From assembly GCA_035048815.1 (NCBI GenBank), contig JAUCBN010000021.1, positions 3,379,501-3,443,500 on the forward strand: a DNA stretch of 64,000 bases. Reading direction: 5' to 3'. The number at the start of each line of letters is the position of its first letter. The stretch's first letter is position 1. The position numbers were made by a program, and so were the translations under genes. Below, in pieces: positions 11,657 to 22,510 of this stretch. This DNA comes from Abelmoschus esculentus (lineage: Eukaryota; Streptophyta; Magnoliopsida; Malvales; Malvaceae). The notes below the pieces were generated by a model. It had not been told where the DNA came from, ran no database searches, and worked only from the letters and a program-made list of their open reading frames with translations.

Positions 11657-11728
11657 GTGGTTGTAGTTTAGTGGTGAGAATTCCACGTTGTGGCCGTGGA
11701 GACCTGGGCTCGAATCCCAGCAGCCACA
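11657..11728 (+). tRNA. tRNA-His (GTG anticodon)
   Basis: A 72-nt cloverleaf. The acceptor stem is GTGGTTG (11657-11663) with CAGCCAC (11721-11727), six Watson-Crick pairs and one T-G wobble. The anticodon stem is CCACG/CGTGG with loop TTGTGGC, giving anticodon GTG at 11690-11692. The T stem is CTGGG/CCCAG. The B-box-like GGGCTCGAATCCC is intact. The sequence is of nuclear (cytosolic) type, not the plastid trnH. T-runs at 11733-11736 and about 11744 can end Pol III transcription. No intron. Confidence 0.95.
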
Positions 11729-12210
11729 TTTATTTTGAAAGCAGATTTTTCATTTTTTATTCATTTGGGATTATTTCATGTTTAGTCCTTAATATTTTAA
11801 TCCTGAAACAAAAGAACTATTCTTGGGGTTATCTTAAGTCTAATTATTAATTTTATATGAAACACATCAATAAAAAAAATTAAAATAGCAAGTGAAGTTT
11901 ATATTTCACCTACAGTTGGAATACTTAATTTTTATAAAGTATGAAAACTAGATTCTAACAAATTGCGTAAATCATTATTAAATTTTATTTTCAAACTTAC
12001 TTAGTAATTAAAATTTTAAAATATTTATACTCACTATAGTTTACGTATTAAACATAATTCGTCACTTCTCTATTAAATTTTTAAAGGTATCACACGATAG
12101 TTGTACACCGTTCATCATCACTGGACACAACTGTTGGTGATTGTAAATGATGGTTATTCAAATTTTACTAATTGTTTCGTCACATCCCTAGAATGTGAAT
12201 TCAACATCCA
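11729..12210. other. AT-rich intergenic DNA after the tRNA
   Basis: Nothing recognised beyond the Pol III terminator T-runs immediately after the tRNA. Confidence 0.5.
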
Positions 12211-12537
12211 TTTTGTTGAAAAGTGCACCAAAGTTCACAAATTGAGCAAAAAACTTTTAATTGTTTCCTCGCTGATCTTCCTCATTTGTAATCAGATGAA
12301 ACTTGTTTTTTAATATATAAATTCTCTTATATCGATGAAGCTTTTCATGGTATAAATCTTGAAAAAATTCTCTATTTTATTAGAAAGTACGTCAAAGTCC
12401 GTAAATTAAGTAAAAATATTTTTTAATTTTTCTTTCGTTGATCTTTCTCCTTCGTAATCGAATAAAACTCATTTTTTAATATATATTCTTTTGTATCAAT
12501 GATGCTTTTCACGATATAAATCTTGAAAAAAATTCTT
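12211..12537. repeat. Diverged tandem duplication, two ~163-bp units
   Basis: The unit at 12211-12371 is repeated at 12372-12537. Paired segments include TCATGGTATAAATCTTGAAA with TCACGATATAAATCTTGAAA, and CTCATTTGTAATCAGATGAA with CTCCTTCGTAATCGAATAAA. By eye about 75-80% identical. No coding signal. Confidence 0.8.
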
Positions 12538-13109
12538 CCACTTATCAATAAATGAATATCATAAAAAAATAATTAAAATTTATAAAAATATTCAATATTT
12601 AAAATTTATTGATTAACTTAAATATTTTAAAATTTTAATGAAACAAATATTTCTTTCCATAATTTTCTCCTTCTAAGGGGTTTTTCTCAGGCCCATAAAA
12701 TTCTCTATTCTTTTTTAATACAAATCCATTTAATGTTACAACCAAACATCATGTTCATGTATCATATTTTCTATATATAATTTTTTTTCATATTTTTAAC
12801 ATTTTTTCTTTTATACGAGGATAAATAAACATAATTTTTTATTTTCCCTATAATATTGTATATTATTATAGTTATAATGTAAAAAATAATATTTTTACGT
12901 TTGATTAAATATTCATTTTAGTCTTTATTTTTTAAAGTATTTTAATTTTGGATATTTCATTTTAAGTTAAAATAGTCATTGATAGATAAAAATTGTTAGT
13001 TAATTAAAATTAAATGACTGAAAATAATATAACAAAATTATATGGCAGTACACATTGACACAGTAATACCATATAGATAAATATATTTACTTTACAAATT
13101 ATATCACTA
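12538..13109. other. AT-rich intergenic DNA
   Basis: No gene or clear structure seen. Confidence 0.5.
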
Positions 13110-14182
13110 TAACAAAAATTTTATCCTTCAAAATCATTTTTTTTTGGTTGAGAAAATAAAAAATAATAGAAAAGAAATTTTGATTTATAAAAGTTGTTAA
13201 AATTTCTAATAAGATAATTTTAAAACACAAAAAAATAAATTTAATGAATAAAAAAATATTTTAATCCAATTTCAAACTTAAATAACAACCTCAACGATTG
13301 CTTTAATTCACTTATATGACTTAGAATGATATATATTATTGTCCTTTTAAATTTTAGGGTTTTATTTGGGCTTGAGCATGGGTAACTGTAAAATCGAACT
13401 GAACTGAGGTATTATGGTTCATAAATTTACGAACCGTGGTTAATTGCGGTTAACTGAATTAAACCGAATTTAATTTTTAATTATTTTTATAAGGTAAAAA
13501 TATATATATTTTATACTTAAAATACTATAGATGCATTTTTATTTTTTATGTTTTTTCTTAAAAATAAGTTTTTAATAAATATTTATGAAAAATATATTAA
13601 ATTTTTTACTTTTTAATGTTTAAAAGTCGTAAAATAAAACTATTTGGTCAAGATAAAATACAAAATTTTAAAAATTGATGTTAATATGGAAAAACCGAAA
13701 ATCGACGTTAACCGAACCGAAAATAAATAATTACTAAAATAGCTTACCGAATTAAACCGAACCCGAACCGAATACAGCCCTAGCTTTATCTTGATTAATT
13801 TGAATCGATTTATCTCTCATATATGATTTTAATGTATAACTCTTTCGATAAATATTTTTTTATATATATAACGCCTCAAACTGTATATAGACGGTGAAAG
13901 CTAATTTAATGGTAAACCCCTGCTAAACAAAGGCTATGCTATCTTAGAATGAGATATTTGATATTGAAATCTAATTTACTGGTAAACCCTACTAAACAAA
14001 GTCTATGTTATCTATGTATAGAGACAGTGGATACTGAGAAGAGTAAACCAGTGCTTGAATATCAATGAAATGACAACATAAATAATAAAAGCTGAAACCC
14101 CTTTAAACTGCATTCTCCCAAGCTTTTGCTTTGTCCTAGTGGGTCTAAAAGAATGTTGTTCCTGCAAATGCATGGTTACTTG
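13110..14182. repeat. Segmental duplication, copy 1
   Basis: The left part (13110-13330) aligns with 15411-15620 and the right part (13966-14182) with 15938-16155. Near-identical blocks include AGACAGTGGATACTGAGAAG and GGGTCTAAAAGAATGTTGTT. Copy 1 carries an extra insertion at about 13364-13787. The right block is much better conserved than the left, and inside copy 1 there is also a small internal repeat of TGGTAAACCC. No open reading frame is preserved. Confidence 0.8.
13364..13787. mobile_element. hAT-like non-autonomous element inside duplication copy 1
   Basis: The segment starts near GGGCTTGAGCATGGGTAACT and ends near CGAACCGAATACAGCCCTAG. Repeated GAACCGAA/TTAACCGAA words lie at both sides. 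It is absent at the matching place in the paralogous copy at 15.6-15.9 kb, which supports insertion. Termini and target-site duplication are not precise. Confidence 0.45.
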
Positions 14183-14817
14183 ATTTTCGGTTTGTACATG
14201 ATGTTTGACAATTAATCCTGCAGGTTGTGATATTAGGCCTATAGTGGATAGTTAGGAAATGCTACTCGACTGGATGCAAAAACATAATAAAAGTAACTCT
14301 TTGAGGGCAGTTGTTATTCGTACAACTTGGGGAGCCTTTTTGTATTATGTTTGGTAAGAAGCTTTTCATCGATTCATTCATAGAATTTGTCTTAATGTTC
14401 TTAAATTTTGATTATACGTTGTAGTTTGTTACTTTCATGGTTCTTTGGATGTAATGAAAACTAATCATTTATTATGTTATAGGCTGGACACACCCAGGGT
14501 GTTTAGTCCAAGCCTTGTCTTGTTTCTAATAATAACAAGAAGAGCTTTTATATATAAAACTTTCCATATCTATGTTCCCACCAAATTTAGGATATTTTAC
14601 TTTCATCTAATTTTTTTCAACATCATGGGTGTTACTTTGAGCAATAATTTCTCATTCACTCATTGAATATTTTGAGCATGTGAATCTACAAATTTCATCT
14701 ACTCTTGTAGTAGATTAATAATCCACTTAGTCCCAATTAATTTGACTAATAAAACCCACTCAAATTTAAGCTCAAAAATGTCCATGTACTATATCATTTT
14801 TCTAACAATGGCTAGGG
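14183..14817. other. Intergenic DNA, no gene recognised
   Basis: Mixed AT-rich sequence. A short open stretch at 14445-14666 has no recognisable protein features and is probably chance. Confidence 0.4.
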
Positions 14818-15152
14818 TGAATGGGAAGTTTTAGAAAACAACAGTTTTAAAAGATTGTTATATCGTTTTTATAAAAATTGTAAAAATTTTGATAAATATT
14901 TTTTTGATATATACCAGAATTTTTATAATTTTTGCAAGAAAAACGATATCTACCGATTTTTTATAAGAAAATATAAAGATTTCAATTTATATACTAAAAT
15001 TTTATAAAAAAATGTAAGGATTTCGGTATATATCATTTTTTTACAAAAGCTATAAAAATTTTGATATATACCGAAAAAATAAAATATGTGTAACGAAATT
15101 CTAATAATTTTTATAAAAAAAACGCTACAACTATTTTTTAGAATTTCCCTAA
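14818..15152. mobile_element. MITE-like element with imperfect inverted ends
   Basis: The left end GGGAAGTTTTAGAAAACAAC mirrors the reverse complement of the right end, GGGAAATTCTAAAAAATAGT. Internal words such as GATATATACC and TTTTTATAAAAATT recur in both orientations, so the whole segment is loosely palindromic. Non-coding. Confidence 0.55.
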
Positions 15153-15410
15153 AGTGATTTTGAATATGTACAGGAGTGGTATTGATGTAAAAAGTTTAGA
15201 AGATAAATTAAAAAAACAAGAATAATTTAGGGAAAAAATGTCATGCAAATTATATAATACATAAAATAAAATAATATTATATATTATAAATTTAGAAAGC
15301 AAATCAAACTTTAGTCTTTATTAAAATTCGAGTTTATCCCTACTCTCTTTCTCCATAGATTTTGTTCAATGTTTGACTTTTCTTATAATTTTTTTATGTG
15401 ATGTAGTAAT

Positions 15411-16155
15411 TAAAACGAAAATTTTATCCTTCGAATTTTTTATGAAGAACTAAAATAATAGAAAAGTTGTGACTTATAAAAGTTACTAAAAATTATAATA
15501 AAATAATTTAAAACATTAAAAATAAATTTAATGGGCTAAAATGAATTATTTTTATCCGATTTAAGATTTAAATAACAATCTCAGCAATTACTTTAATTCT
15601 ATTATATGCCTTAAGATTAGATAGATAGATAGGATTAATTCCAAACGATAAAATTCACGTAAATGACTATTAATATGAATCATTCTTTTTAGTAATTTTA
15701 TGATTTAAAAACGTGTAACACTTAAGAGTTTTACATTGTATAATTTGATCTTATCATATCTATCGTTGTACTTTCGTTTTTTTAGGGTTTTGCCCTAACT
15801 AATACGGATATCTGGTTTTTGTGGATGAGTCTTTCCGTGAGAATTTTCTATATACACAACATCTCGAACTCTAGACCTACTTAAACGATATCAAAACGCT
15901 TACCACTTGGACCAAACCGTTGATATTACTTTTGAAATCTAATTTATTGGTAAACCCCTACTAAACAAAGTCTATGTTATCTATGCATAGAGACAGTGGA
16001 TACTGAGAAGAGTAAACCAGTGCTTGAATATTCAATGAAACGACAACATAAATGATAAAAGCTGTGAACCCCCCTTTAAACTGCATTCACACAAGCTTTT
16101 TCTGTCCTAGTGGGTCTAAAAGAATGTTGTTCCTGCAAATGGATGGTTACTAGAT
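15411..16155. repeat. Segmental duplication, copy 2
   Basis: Paralogue of 13110-14182, about 2 kb downstream and in the same orientation. It lacks the insertion present in copy 1 and has a different middle (15640-15930). Direct orientation and spacing suggest an old tandem duplication or an eroded element with terminal direct repeats. Confidence 0.8.
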
Positions 16156-16638
16156 TCTCAGACCACAATTCTAATGTTCTGAAACATATGCTATTCCGTG
16201 TCATCCAATATGTCAAAATCTTTGTCTAGTTAGGGTCTTAACAGTGTCTTGCCTATCCTTTGAGAAAGGTGTCAAAATTCTAATCCTAGCCTGTCCTTTG
16301 AGAAAGGTGTCAATTCTCACATTGTGTATTTGAGTGGGGATGGAACTAGAATGAAATCTAGAATGAAATCATAGGGAGTCAAATTGTTTAGCTTTGAAAT
16401 TAAGAGAGATCCAACAAGGAATGGTTATGACTGGTTAAGGACGGGACTAAAATTTAGGATTGAAGGACAAATTTATAAATAAATTAACATTTTAAAAAAT
16501 CCGATAGGAGGACAAAGGTGAAAAATTCTTTGGGAATGGGGAGGCTAACTAGGGTGATTTTGAACATGTATAATAAGAGCGACCGTACAAGACTTAAAAA
16601 GGTAGAGCCCAAAATAAGTTAAGTTGAATACTTGTAAG
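16156..16638. other. Intergenic DNA with a short direct repeat
   Basis: CCTTTGAGAAAGGTGTCAA occurs twice about 38 bp apart (near 16257 and 16295), with a second GCCTATCC/GCCTGTCC context match. A GAGGACAAA patch at 16500-16540 resembles a decayed repeat also seen at 38180-38370. No gene. Confidence 0.5.
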
Positions 16639-17456
16639 TAGGGGTGTTTAAAAATACCCGACCCGACTATCCGAACATAAATAATTGGGTATTTACACGT
16701 TTTTTTTGTGTTCGGGTCGGGTACCCGACCTGTTATTTTTTCAGGTTGAGCCCAGGTCAAAAAATTATAAAATTTTGGGTACCTGTTTACTTTCGGGTAC
16801 CCGATTCTTATTTTTTATTTTTTATATTTTAAATATAATTATTATTTAAATAAAATAAACTTATATTGACTATATTCTCAAATCAAACAACCTAATTTTT
16901 AAATCCCGATCCGTTAAACTTTATTTATTTTTTTAAATTAAGAACTCATTGTAAAAAGAAAATTAAGATTTAATGTAAAATTATAAATTTAGTTTTTCGA
17001 GTTTGCAAAATTTTTTCTTTACTCGTTTATATATGCACTATTTTTATATGTGTATTAACCAATACGAAAGTTAACTCAATTTTTTTTACTATTTAAATCA
17101 TTAATTTTTATATATTAAAATAAATTAAAATAATTTAAAATATTAAAAAAATCCTTTAGACCTTATATTTTGTTTTAAATTAGATTATGCAATTTGAGTT
17201 AAAATTTATGTTTAGATTATGTAACTAGGATTTTAAAATTTTATATTTTAACGTTGGATTATGTATGTCAAACTTTTAAATTTATGTATATATTTTTAGA
17301 TTAAATTTAAGATTATAAAAAAATTAACAATTTGGGTATCCGATTACTTGAATTTTTGGGTACCTGAAAAATCCAGGTTGAGCCATGGACCAAATTTTCA
17401 ACTACTCAAAAGTTCGGGTACCCAAATACTCGAATACCCGAATTTGAACCTCCCTA
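16639..17456. mobile_element. hAT-like TIR element, 818 bp
   Basis: The ends are inverted: TAGGGGTGTTTAAAAA on the left and, on the reverse complement of the right, TAGGGAGGTTCAAATT. They are flanked by CTTGTAAG (16631-16638) and CTTATAAG (17457-17464), an 8-bp duplication with one change, as expected for hAT transposition. Sub-terminal GGGTACCCGA-type words are repeated at both ends. No transposase is encoded, so it is non-autonomous. Confidence 0.8.
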
Positions 17457-17464
17457 CTTATAAG

Positions 17465-18036
17465 GGGAAAGATTACACATAACCCCTAAATCTTTGAGCC
17501 GTATGATTAATGCTAAACCATTGTCTAGCTAGTTTGAGAACAACCAATTTGACTATATATGTCTAAGGCCCCTAGCTTTGTCTGGTAGGGTTCATGATGA
17601 AGAAGATTATTGAGTGAAGAAATAAACCACTGGCTCATCTTTGTTGTGCTTTCAGTTCAAAGCTCACCATGGCAACATTCTGAGGTTCATATCAACTTAA
17701 AGATGCCATTGATGAACCAATTTCAAAGCTTTTTGACAAAATCCAAAGCTAATTGATTTCTTGTAAGAAAATCCTAATGGGAAATTACTAGGAAATTCCA
17801 AGAGACGTGGACAAGTTTATGTTCACGTTTGTTCCGGAAGAATTGGGTTGGAATGATACTTAGACATGGAATGAATACAATATTTTATGTTAGGGGTTCG
17901 AATTTTAATGAGATTTTGAAAATTTTAAAGGTACGGAATTTTTAGGGTATGACAACATCTCAGTACTCGCTCTTTTCTTAGTTGTCAAGACTTGAATTTT
18001 GCTTAGAAAAATTGCTTATGGTTCCGTGGTCAGAGG
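17465..18036. other. Intergenic DNA, nothing recognised
   Basis: No open frame of note and no clear repeat. Confidence 0.45.
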
Positions 18037-18706
18037 TAGGAGTGATAATGAGTCGAGTCGAGTTCGAGTTTGATTGGTTTGGGTTCGGTTCAACTCGACT
18101 TAGAAGATGAATTCGAAATTTTAGGTTCGAATTCAGCTAAAAAATAATACTATAAAGGCTTGGATTCGAAGCCTGTCTAACTTGGTTTGGGCTCGGCTCA
18201 AAATAAACGATATTACTATAGTTTTTTTTATAAAAGATAGAACATCGTTAAAAAAACTTTCATAACCAACACCAACACAAAATTTATTATCATAAAAGGG
18301 GAAAAGAGTGTCTAAAAAGTAGATTAATCCAAAAAATCAAAAAAAAAAATTACAATACAAATACACAATACCCAATTTATTTTAGTTAATTTATTTTCAG
18401 TAAATTTAACCTAAGTTATTCTATTATTATTTTTCACTAAATAAAATTACTTTTGGTATATATATAATTATTTTGAGTTTCTAAATAAAATTATTTTAGT
18501 ATATATATACATATACATATACATATATATATGTATATATATAAGTATCTTGAGCTTATTCATGTGTTTTTCAAGCCAAATATGGGTCGGCTTGACTCAT
18601 TAAGATATCAAGCCGAACCGAACTCGAGACAATCTCATTAAAGCTGAACTTTGACCAAATCAAACCCGAATAACTCGCGAAACGTTCAGGCTCACTATCG
18701 GTCCTA
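18037..18706. mobile_element. hAT-like TIR element, 670 bp
   Basis: The left terminus TAGGAGTGATAATGAGTC matches the reverse complement of the right terminus, TAGGACCGATAGTGAGCC, at most positions. The sub-terminal regions carry GAGTCGAGTCGAGTTCGAG- and CCGAACTCGAG-type words. The flanks GTCAGAGG and GGCCGATG only partly agree, so the 8-bp duplication is eroded. No coding capacity. Confidence 0.7.
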
Positions 18707-19118
18707 GGCCGATGTGACTCAATATGTCAATTATATATCTCGAACTCTTCATTTTGCTCTAAATATATGATTTTTTTTTTTAAATTCAACGTAACAATAT
18801 TGGACATATACCTATACCCGATACTCGTATCTGAATCTAAATAACAGCCTCGTACAGCAACATATATTCAATGTCCCTTATAAAGTGTATGGAAACGTGC
18901 CCTTTGACTTCGTTCATATTCTTGATGGATTCAGGAACCTGAGAGGGATGGAGTAGAGACCTGGGATTCGAAGATCTGACTGAGCATTGTATCCACTGAT
19001 GATTTTGATGAAAAAAAAGAAAAAAACAGCATTAGGACTTGTCCAAAAGTAGTGGTTGGTTCCACAAGAACAGTGGAGATTTGTCGTTCATGAGGCTTTT
19101 GGGGGGCTTCAAATGTTC
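18707..19118. other. Intergenic DNA before the tandem repeat
   Basis: 18880-19118 is less AT-rich and could be an eroded exon or UTR, but no protein family is recognised in either strand. Confidence 0.35.
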
Positions 19119-19398
19119 CAATTGCTGTCAAAATATACTGCTTTCTGGTTATATAAGGAACATTGGTTTTCAGTTGAATTTTTAAGGATGTTTTGTTATT
19201 TAAATCCAAATCCAATTGCTGTCAAAATATACTGCTTTCTGGTTATATAAGGAACATTGGTTTTCAGTTGAATTTTTAAGGATGTTTTGTTATTTAAATC
19301 CAAATCCAATTGCTGTCAAAATATACTGCTTTCTGGTTATATAAGGAACATTGGTTTTCAGTTGAATTTTTAAGGATGTTTTGTTATTTAAATCCAAA
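19119..19398 (+). repeat. Perfect tandem repeat, 3 x 94 bp
   Basis: Units start at 19119, 19213 and 19307 with CAATTGCTGTCAAAATATAC and run through TGTTTTGTTATTTAAATCCA. The third unit stops two or three bases short. I found no mismatch between copies by eye. Perfect identity inside heavily eroded DNA means the expansion is recent. The unit is not a multiple of three and shows no coding role. Confidence 0.95.
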
Positions 19399-19497
19399 AG
19401 AATGTCTTTGTTGCCTTTAGTTGAGATGATTTTAGAAAAAAAAATCAAAAATCAATTCGAGTCATTATATTGATCAAGTATCATTTTAATTTTAAAA

Positions 19498-19825
19498 AAA
19501 AAGGCATAATATCAAAAAAACAATTCTACCGTTTATATAATTTGAAAGGATACGATAAACCTACATGTTAATATACAATGCAATAACAGTGTCATATAAA
19601 GAAATATACTAACTTTTCATAAAATATTTTTCTAATTGTTTTAAGTTTGATTTTCAACTCATGAAATAAAAGAGACATGCTAATTTAAAAAAACAAGGCA
19701 TAATGACAAAAAATAATTCTAGCGTTTAAATAACTTGAAATAATGTGAAAAACTTATATATTAATATACAATACGATAACAGTGTCGTATAAAGAAATAT
19801 ATTGACTTTTCCTAATAACATATCA
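19498..19825. repeat. Diverged direct repeat, two ~130-bp copies
   Basis: 19498-19623 and about 19691-19825 share AAGGCATAAT, TTAATATACAAT, ATAACAGTGTC and TATAAAGAAATATA in the same order, about 190 bp apart. By eye about 80% identical. Non-coding. Confidence 0.7.
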
Positions 19826-20419
19826 AACTAAAAATATTTTTCTAAAATCATATAAAACATAAAATATTTTTTCTTATAATGCATCATTTTATCATGTCAT
19901 TTTAAGTTGTTTATCGTAAATTGATCATCAGTTTTCACCCTTAAATAGGTATTTTAACCCAAAAACATTAAAAAATTAAATTAATTTAAAAATTAATAAA
20001 AATTAAAATAATCATTTAAGTAAACGTTAAAGATATTTTTTAGTTTCATCTAAAAAAATAAAGAGTATGTTGAGTAACAGTGTAATTTAGGTTTGAACAG
20101 TATCAATAATTGAAACAACTAATTAAGATAGTGTTTACAAAGAACACTGTTATGTTTGGTCAGTCAGCACAGGGTCGATGAGCCAATAGTAAGACAAGGA
20201 TGTGCAACTGATCCTACATCTAGATTAAGGTACGGTTGTTTATTGTATTATTCCATTTTAATGTAAAAAAGAATATAACTACGAGTTTCATTAAAACCTT
20301 CTTATATCTAATTGGAGGAAAAGAGTATCCGTAGTAGTATTATACAAACTTAATCAAATACTTAAAACCCACAAAACATCAAACTAAACCTGCGAACTTG
20401 TCCCGATCAAGTAAAATTT
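19826..20419. other. AT-rich DNA, possibly including the LINE 3' flank
   Basis: No gene seen. Because the adjacent LINE runs on the minus strand, its 3' UTR would lie here, but no poly(A) tail could be placed. Confidence 0.4.
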
Positions 20420-22510
20420 CAACTACATTAGGTCGTTCCAAGAACACCCGCACCAAATCCTTAGTATTTCGCATGATCTTAGCCAACATGTTTGTTACAC
20501 CATTAGTCTCTCTTCTCACACGTACAATCCTAATGTCTCAAGCACGTACAAGCAGCCCATTAATCAGTTGAACAAGATTGCGGTGGGAAATATCAACCAA
20601 CAACCCCTGTATCAAAGCCACAACCGTAGTGCTGTCAAGTTCAAGCACCACCTTACGGTACCCTAAGTCCCAGGTCAAGGTTAAGCTGTCAAAAGCATCC
20701 CACAATTCCATGTAAATCACCGAGAAACGGTCAATGCGCCGCCCACCACGAATCCACTCACCGTCGGCGTCCTGAATGATTCTTCCAGCGATGGCAACCA
20801 AAGGATTTCCACCCACCGCTTCATCCGGTCGGCACCATTATTTACATAACCCTCTTCGCTATTGTTGTTTGCGGATTTCCATGACAGCCACAATTTCCTT
20901 TGCATACGCCACACATTAATCCACAATGTTACCAACTAATTCCCTTCCACTATCAAACACATCGCTTCTTTCAAAGGATTCAACAAGTTGTTGCAAACAA
21001 AAATGTCCACCAATTACTATTACTCTTCAAGTTGGCTTGCAACCAATCGCAGTCACTCGCGTTAAAGAAGCTACTCCATAAGTTTTGCGGTATTATCTTA
21101 GCCTAAACCTGCCTCGTCCGACCACACGTTCTCAACACATGGTTTATATCCTCATCTTCTAAGTCGCACATAGGGCATAGACTGCAGTTACCGAAATGTC
21201 GGCGGATTCTTTCCTTATTTGTCATCAACCTATCAAGTTTTACTAGCCATAAAAAAGTTTTGATCGCTGAGGAACCGATAGGCGCTAAATGAACTACCAT
21301 GAACCCTCCTCCTCAAGTAGCACCTCTGACCCCAAAGCACGATAAGCCGATGCGGTTGAGAATGTACGTATTTCAGTCTATCTCCAAACTAGCGAGTCAC
21401 TCAAAAATCCAGCATGTGGCGGAACAACGCTTGCCAACCGATCCACCGACTCACGAGGCAATGCCAACGCAAGCTTGCTCCAATCCCAATCCCCTGTTGT
21501 CGTTAGCATGCTAGCAACACTCACGTGAGGGGGATCGCCGACTAGAAGATATTTTGTCGCCTAAGACTCTCTCCCATGTAACCACACATCCCACCAAGAA
21601 TCAAATTTCCACCCGTTACGGACTTGCCAACACATGATTTGTTTTATTACTTCTCAACAATGACTCACACCTTTCCAAAGCCTCGAGGAGTTTCGTCAAT
21701 AAATTTCACTAGGCAACTCTACAAACCATTTATACTTATCCCTTAGAACTTGGACCCATAGTTTGTTTATACTACAAATCAAGTGATATCCTACCTTTAT
21801 AAGAAAAACACAATTTTGTTTCTGTACATCACGGAAATCTAGTCCTCCCATATTTGGTGGCTTCTTCACAGTATCCCATTTTACAAGGTTAATAACATTA
21901 TGGTCCGGTGTCATACCCCAAACAAACGACGAATGTGTTTCTCAATATCATCAAAGATACCTTTTAGAAGTTAGGTAGTTTGCATTGTATAAATTGGTAT
22001 AGCCTGTAACACTGCCTTCGCCAGAGTAATTCTTCTTACTAGTGTCAATGATTTCGCTTTCCAACGTGATAAGCGCTGATCAATCTTCTCTATCAGATAT
22101 TGGTATGTGGCCCATGTAACACGCTTATGTAGAAGTAGGACACCCAAATACCTCCCCAAATCATCCACTACCTCAAACCCAAAGTGGTCTGCTATGTCCT
22201 GCTTCCGCTCTAAGCTGGAATTATTAGAAAAGAATATCTAGGTTTTAGAAACACTAACTCGGTGTCTTGACAACATATAAAAATCCTAGAGGACTTCACG
22301 AACAATTTTAGCTTGTTCCAACGATGCCTCCGAAAATAGCAGTAGATCGTCCGCGAAAAACAGGTGTGACAAGCCCGATCAACCACGAGAAAGTTGAAGT
22401 TGCTTCCATTGCCCATCAAAGATTCGTCGATCAATTGCCTTCGCTAACTGCTCCATACACATGACAAATAAATAAGGTGAAAGCAGATCTCTATGTCTCA
22501 CCCCGTGGTA
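20420..22510 (-). mobile_element. Decayed L1-type LINE (RT, zf-RVT and RNase H remnants)
   Basis: Minus-strand remains of a plant non-LTR retrotransposon ORF2, broken by many stops and frameshifts. In order: the reverse transcriptase box with LSPYLFVMCMEQLAKAIDRR and the catalytic FADDLLLF (about 22333-22358); the post-RT segment with GRYLGVLLLHKRVTWATYQY and RITLAKAVLQAIPIYTMQTT (22168-21971); GGLDFRDVQKQNC (about 21840); a zf-RVT-like piece with CSLCPMCDLEDEDINHVLRTC-type spacing (about 21170); and an RNase H-like end with YRKVVLELDSTTVVALIQGL (about 20600). The 5' end is truncated inside the RT domain at about 22510, as is usual for LINE insertions. It cannot be active. Confidence 0.88.

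Noticed and set aside
14445..14666. 73-codon open frame
   Set aside because: No domain, no homologue recognised, AT-rich surroundings.
15618..15632. AGATAGATAGATAGG microsatellite
   Set aside because: Too short to list as a repeat feature.
16545..16832. Overlapping open frames on both strands
   Set aside because: They fall on the terminal region of the hAT-like element with repeated GGGTACCCGA words and are chance.
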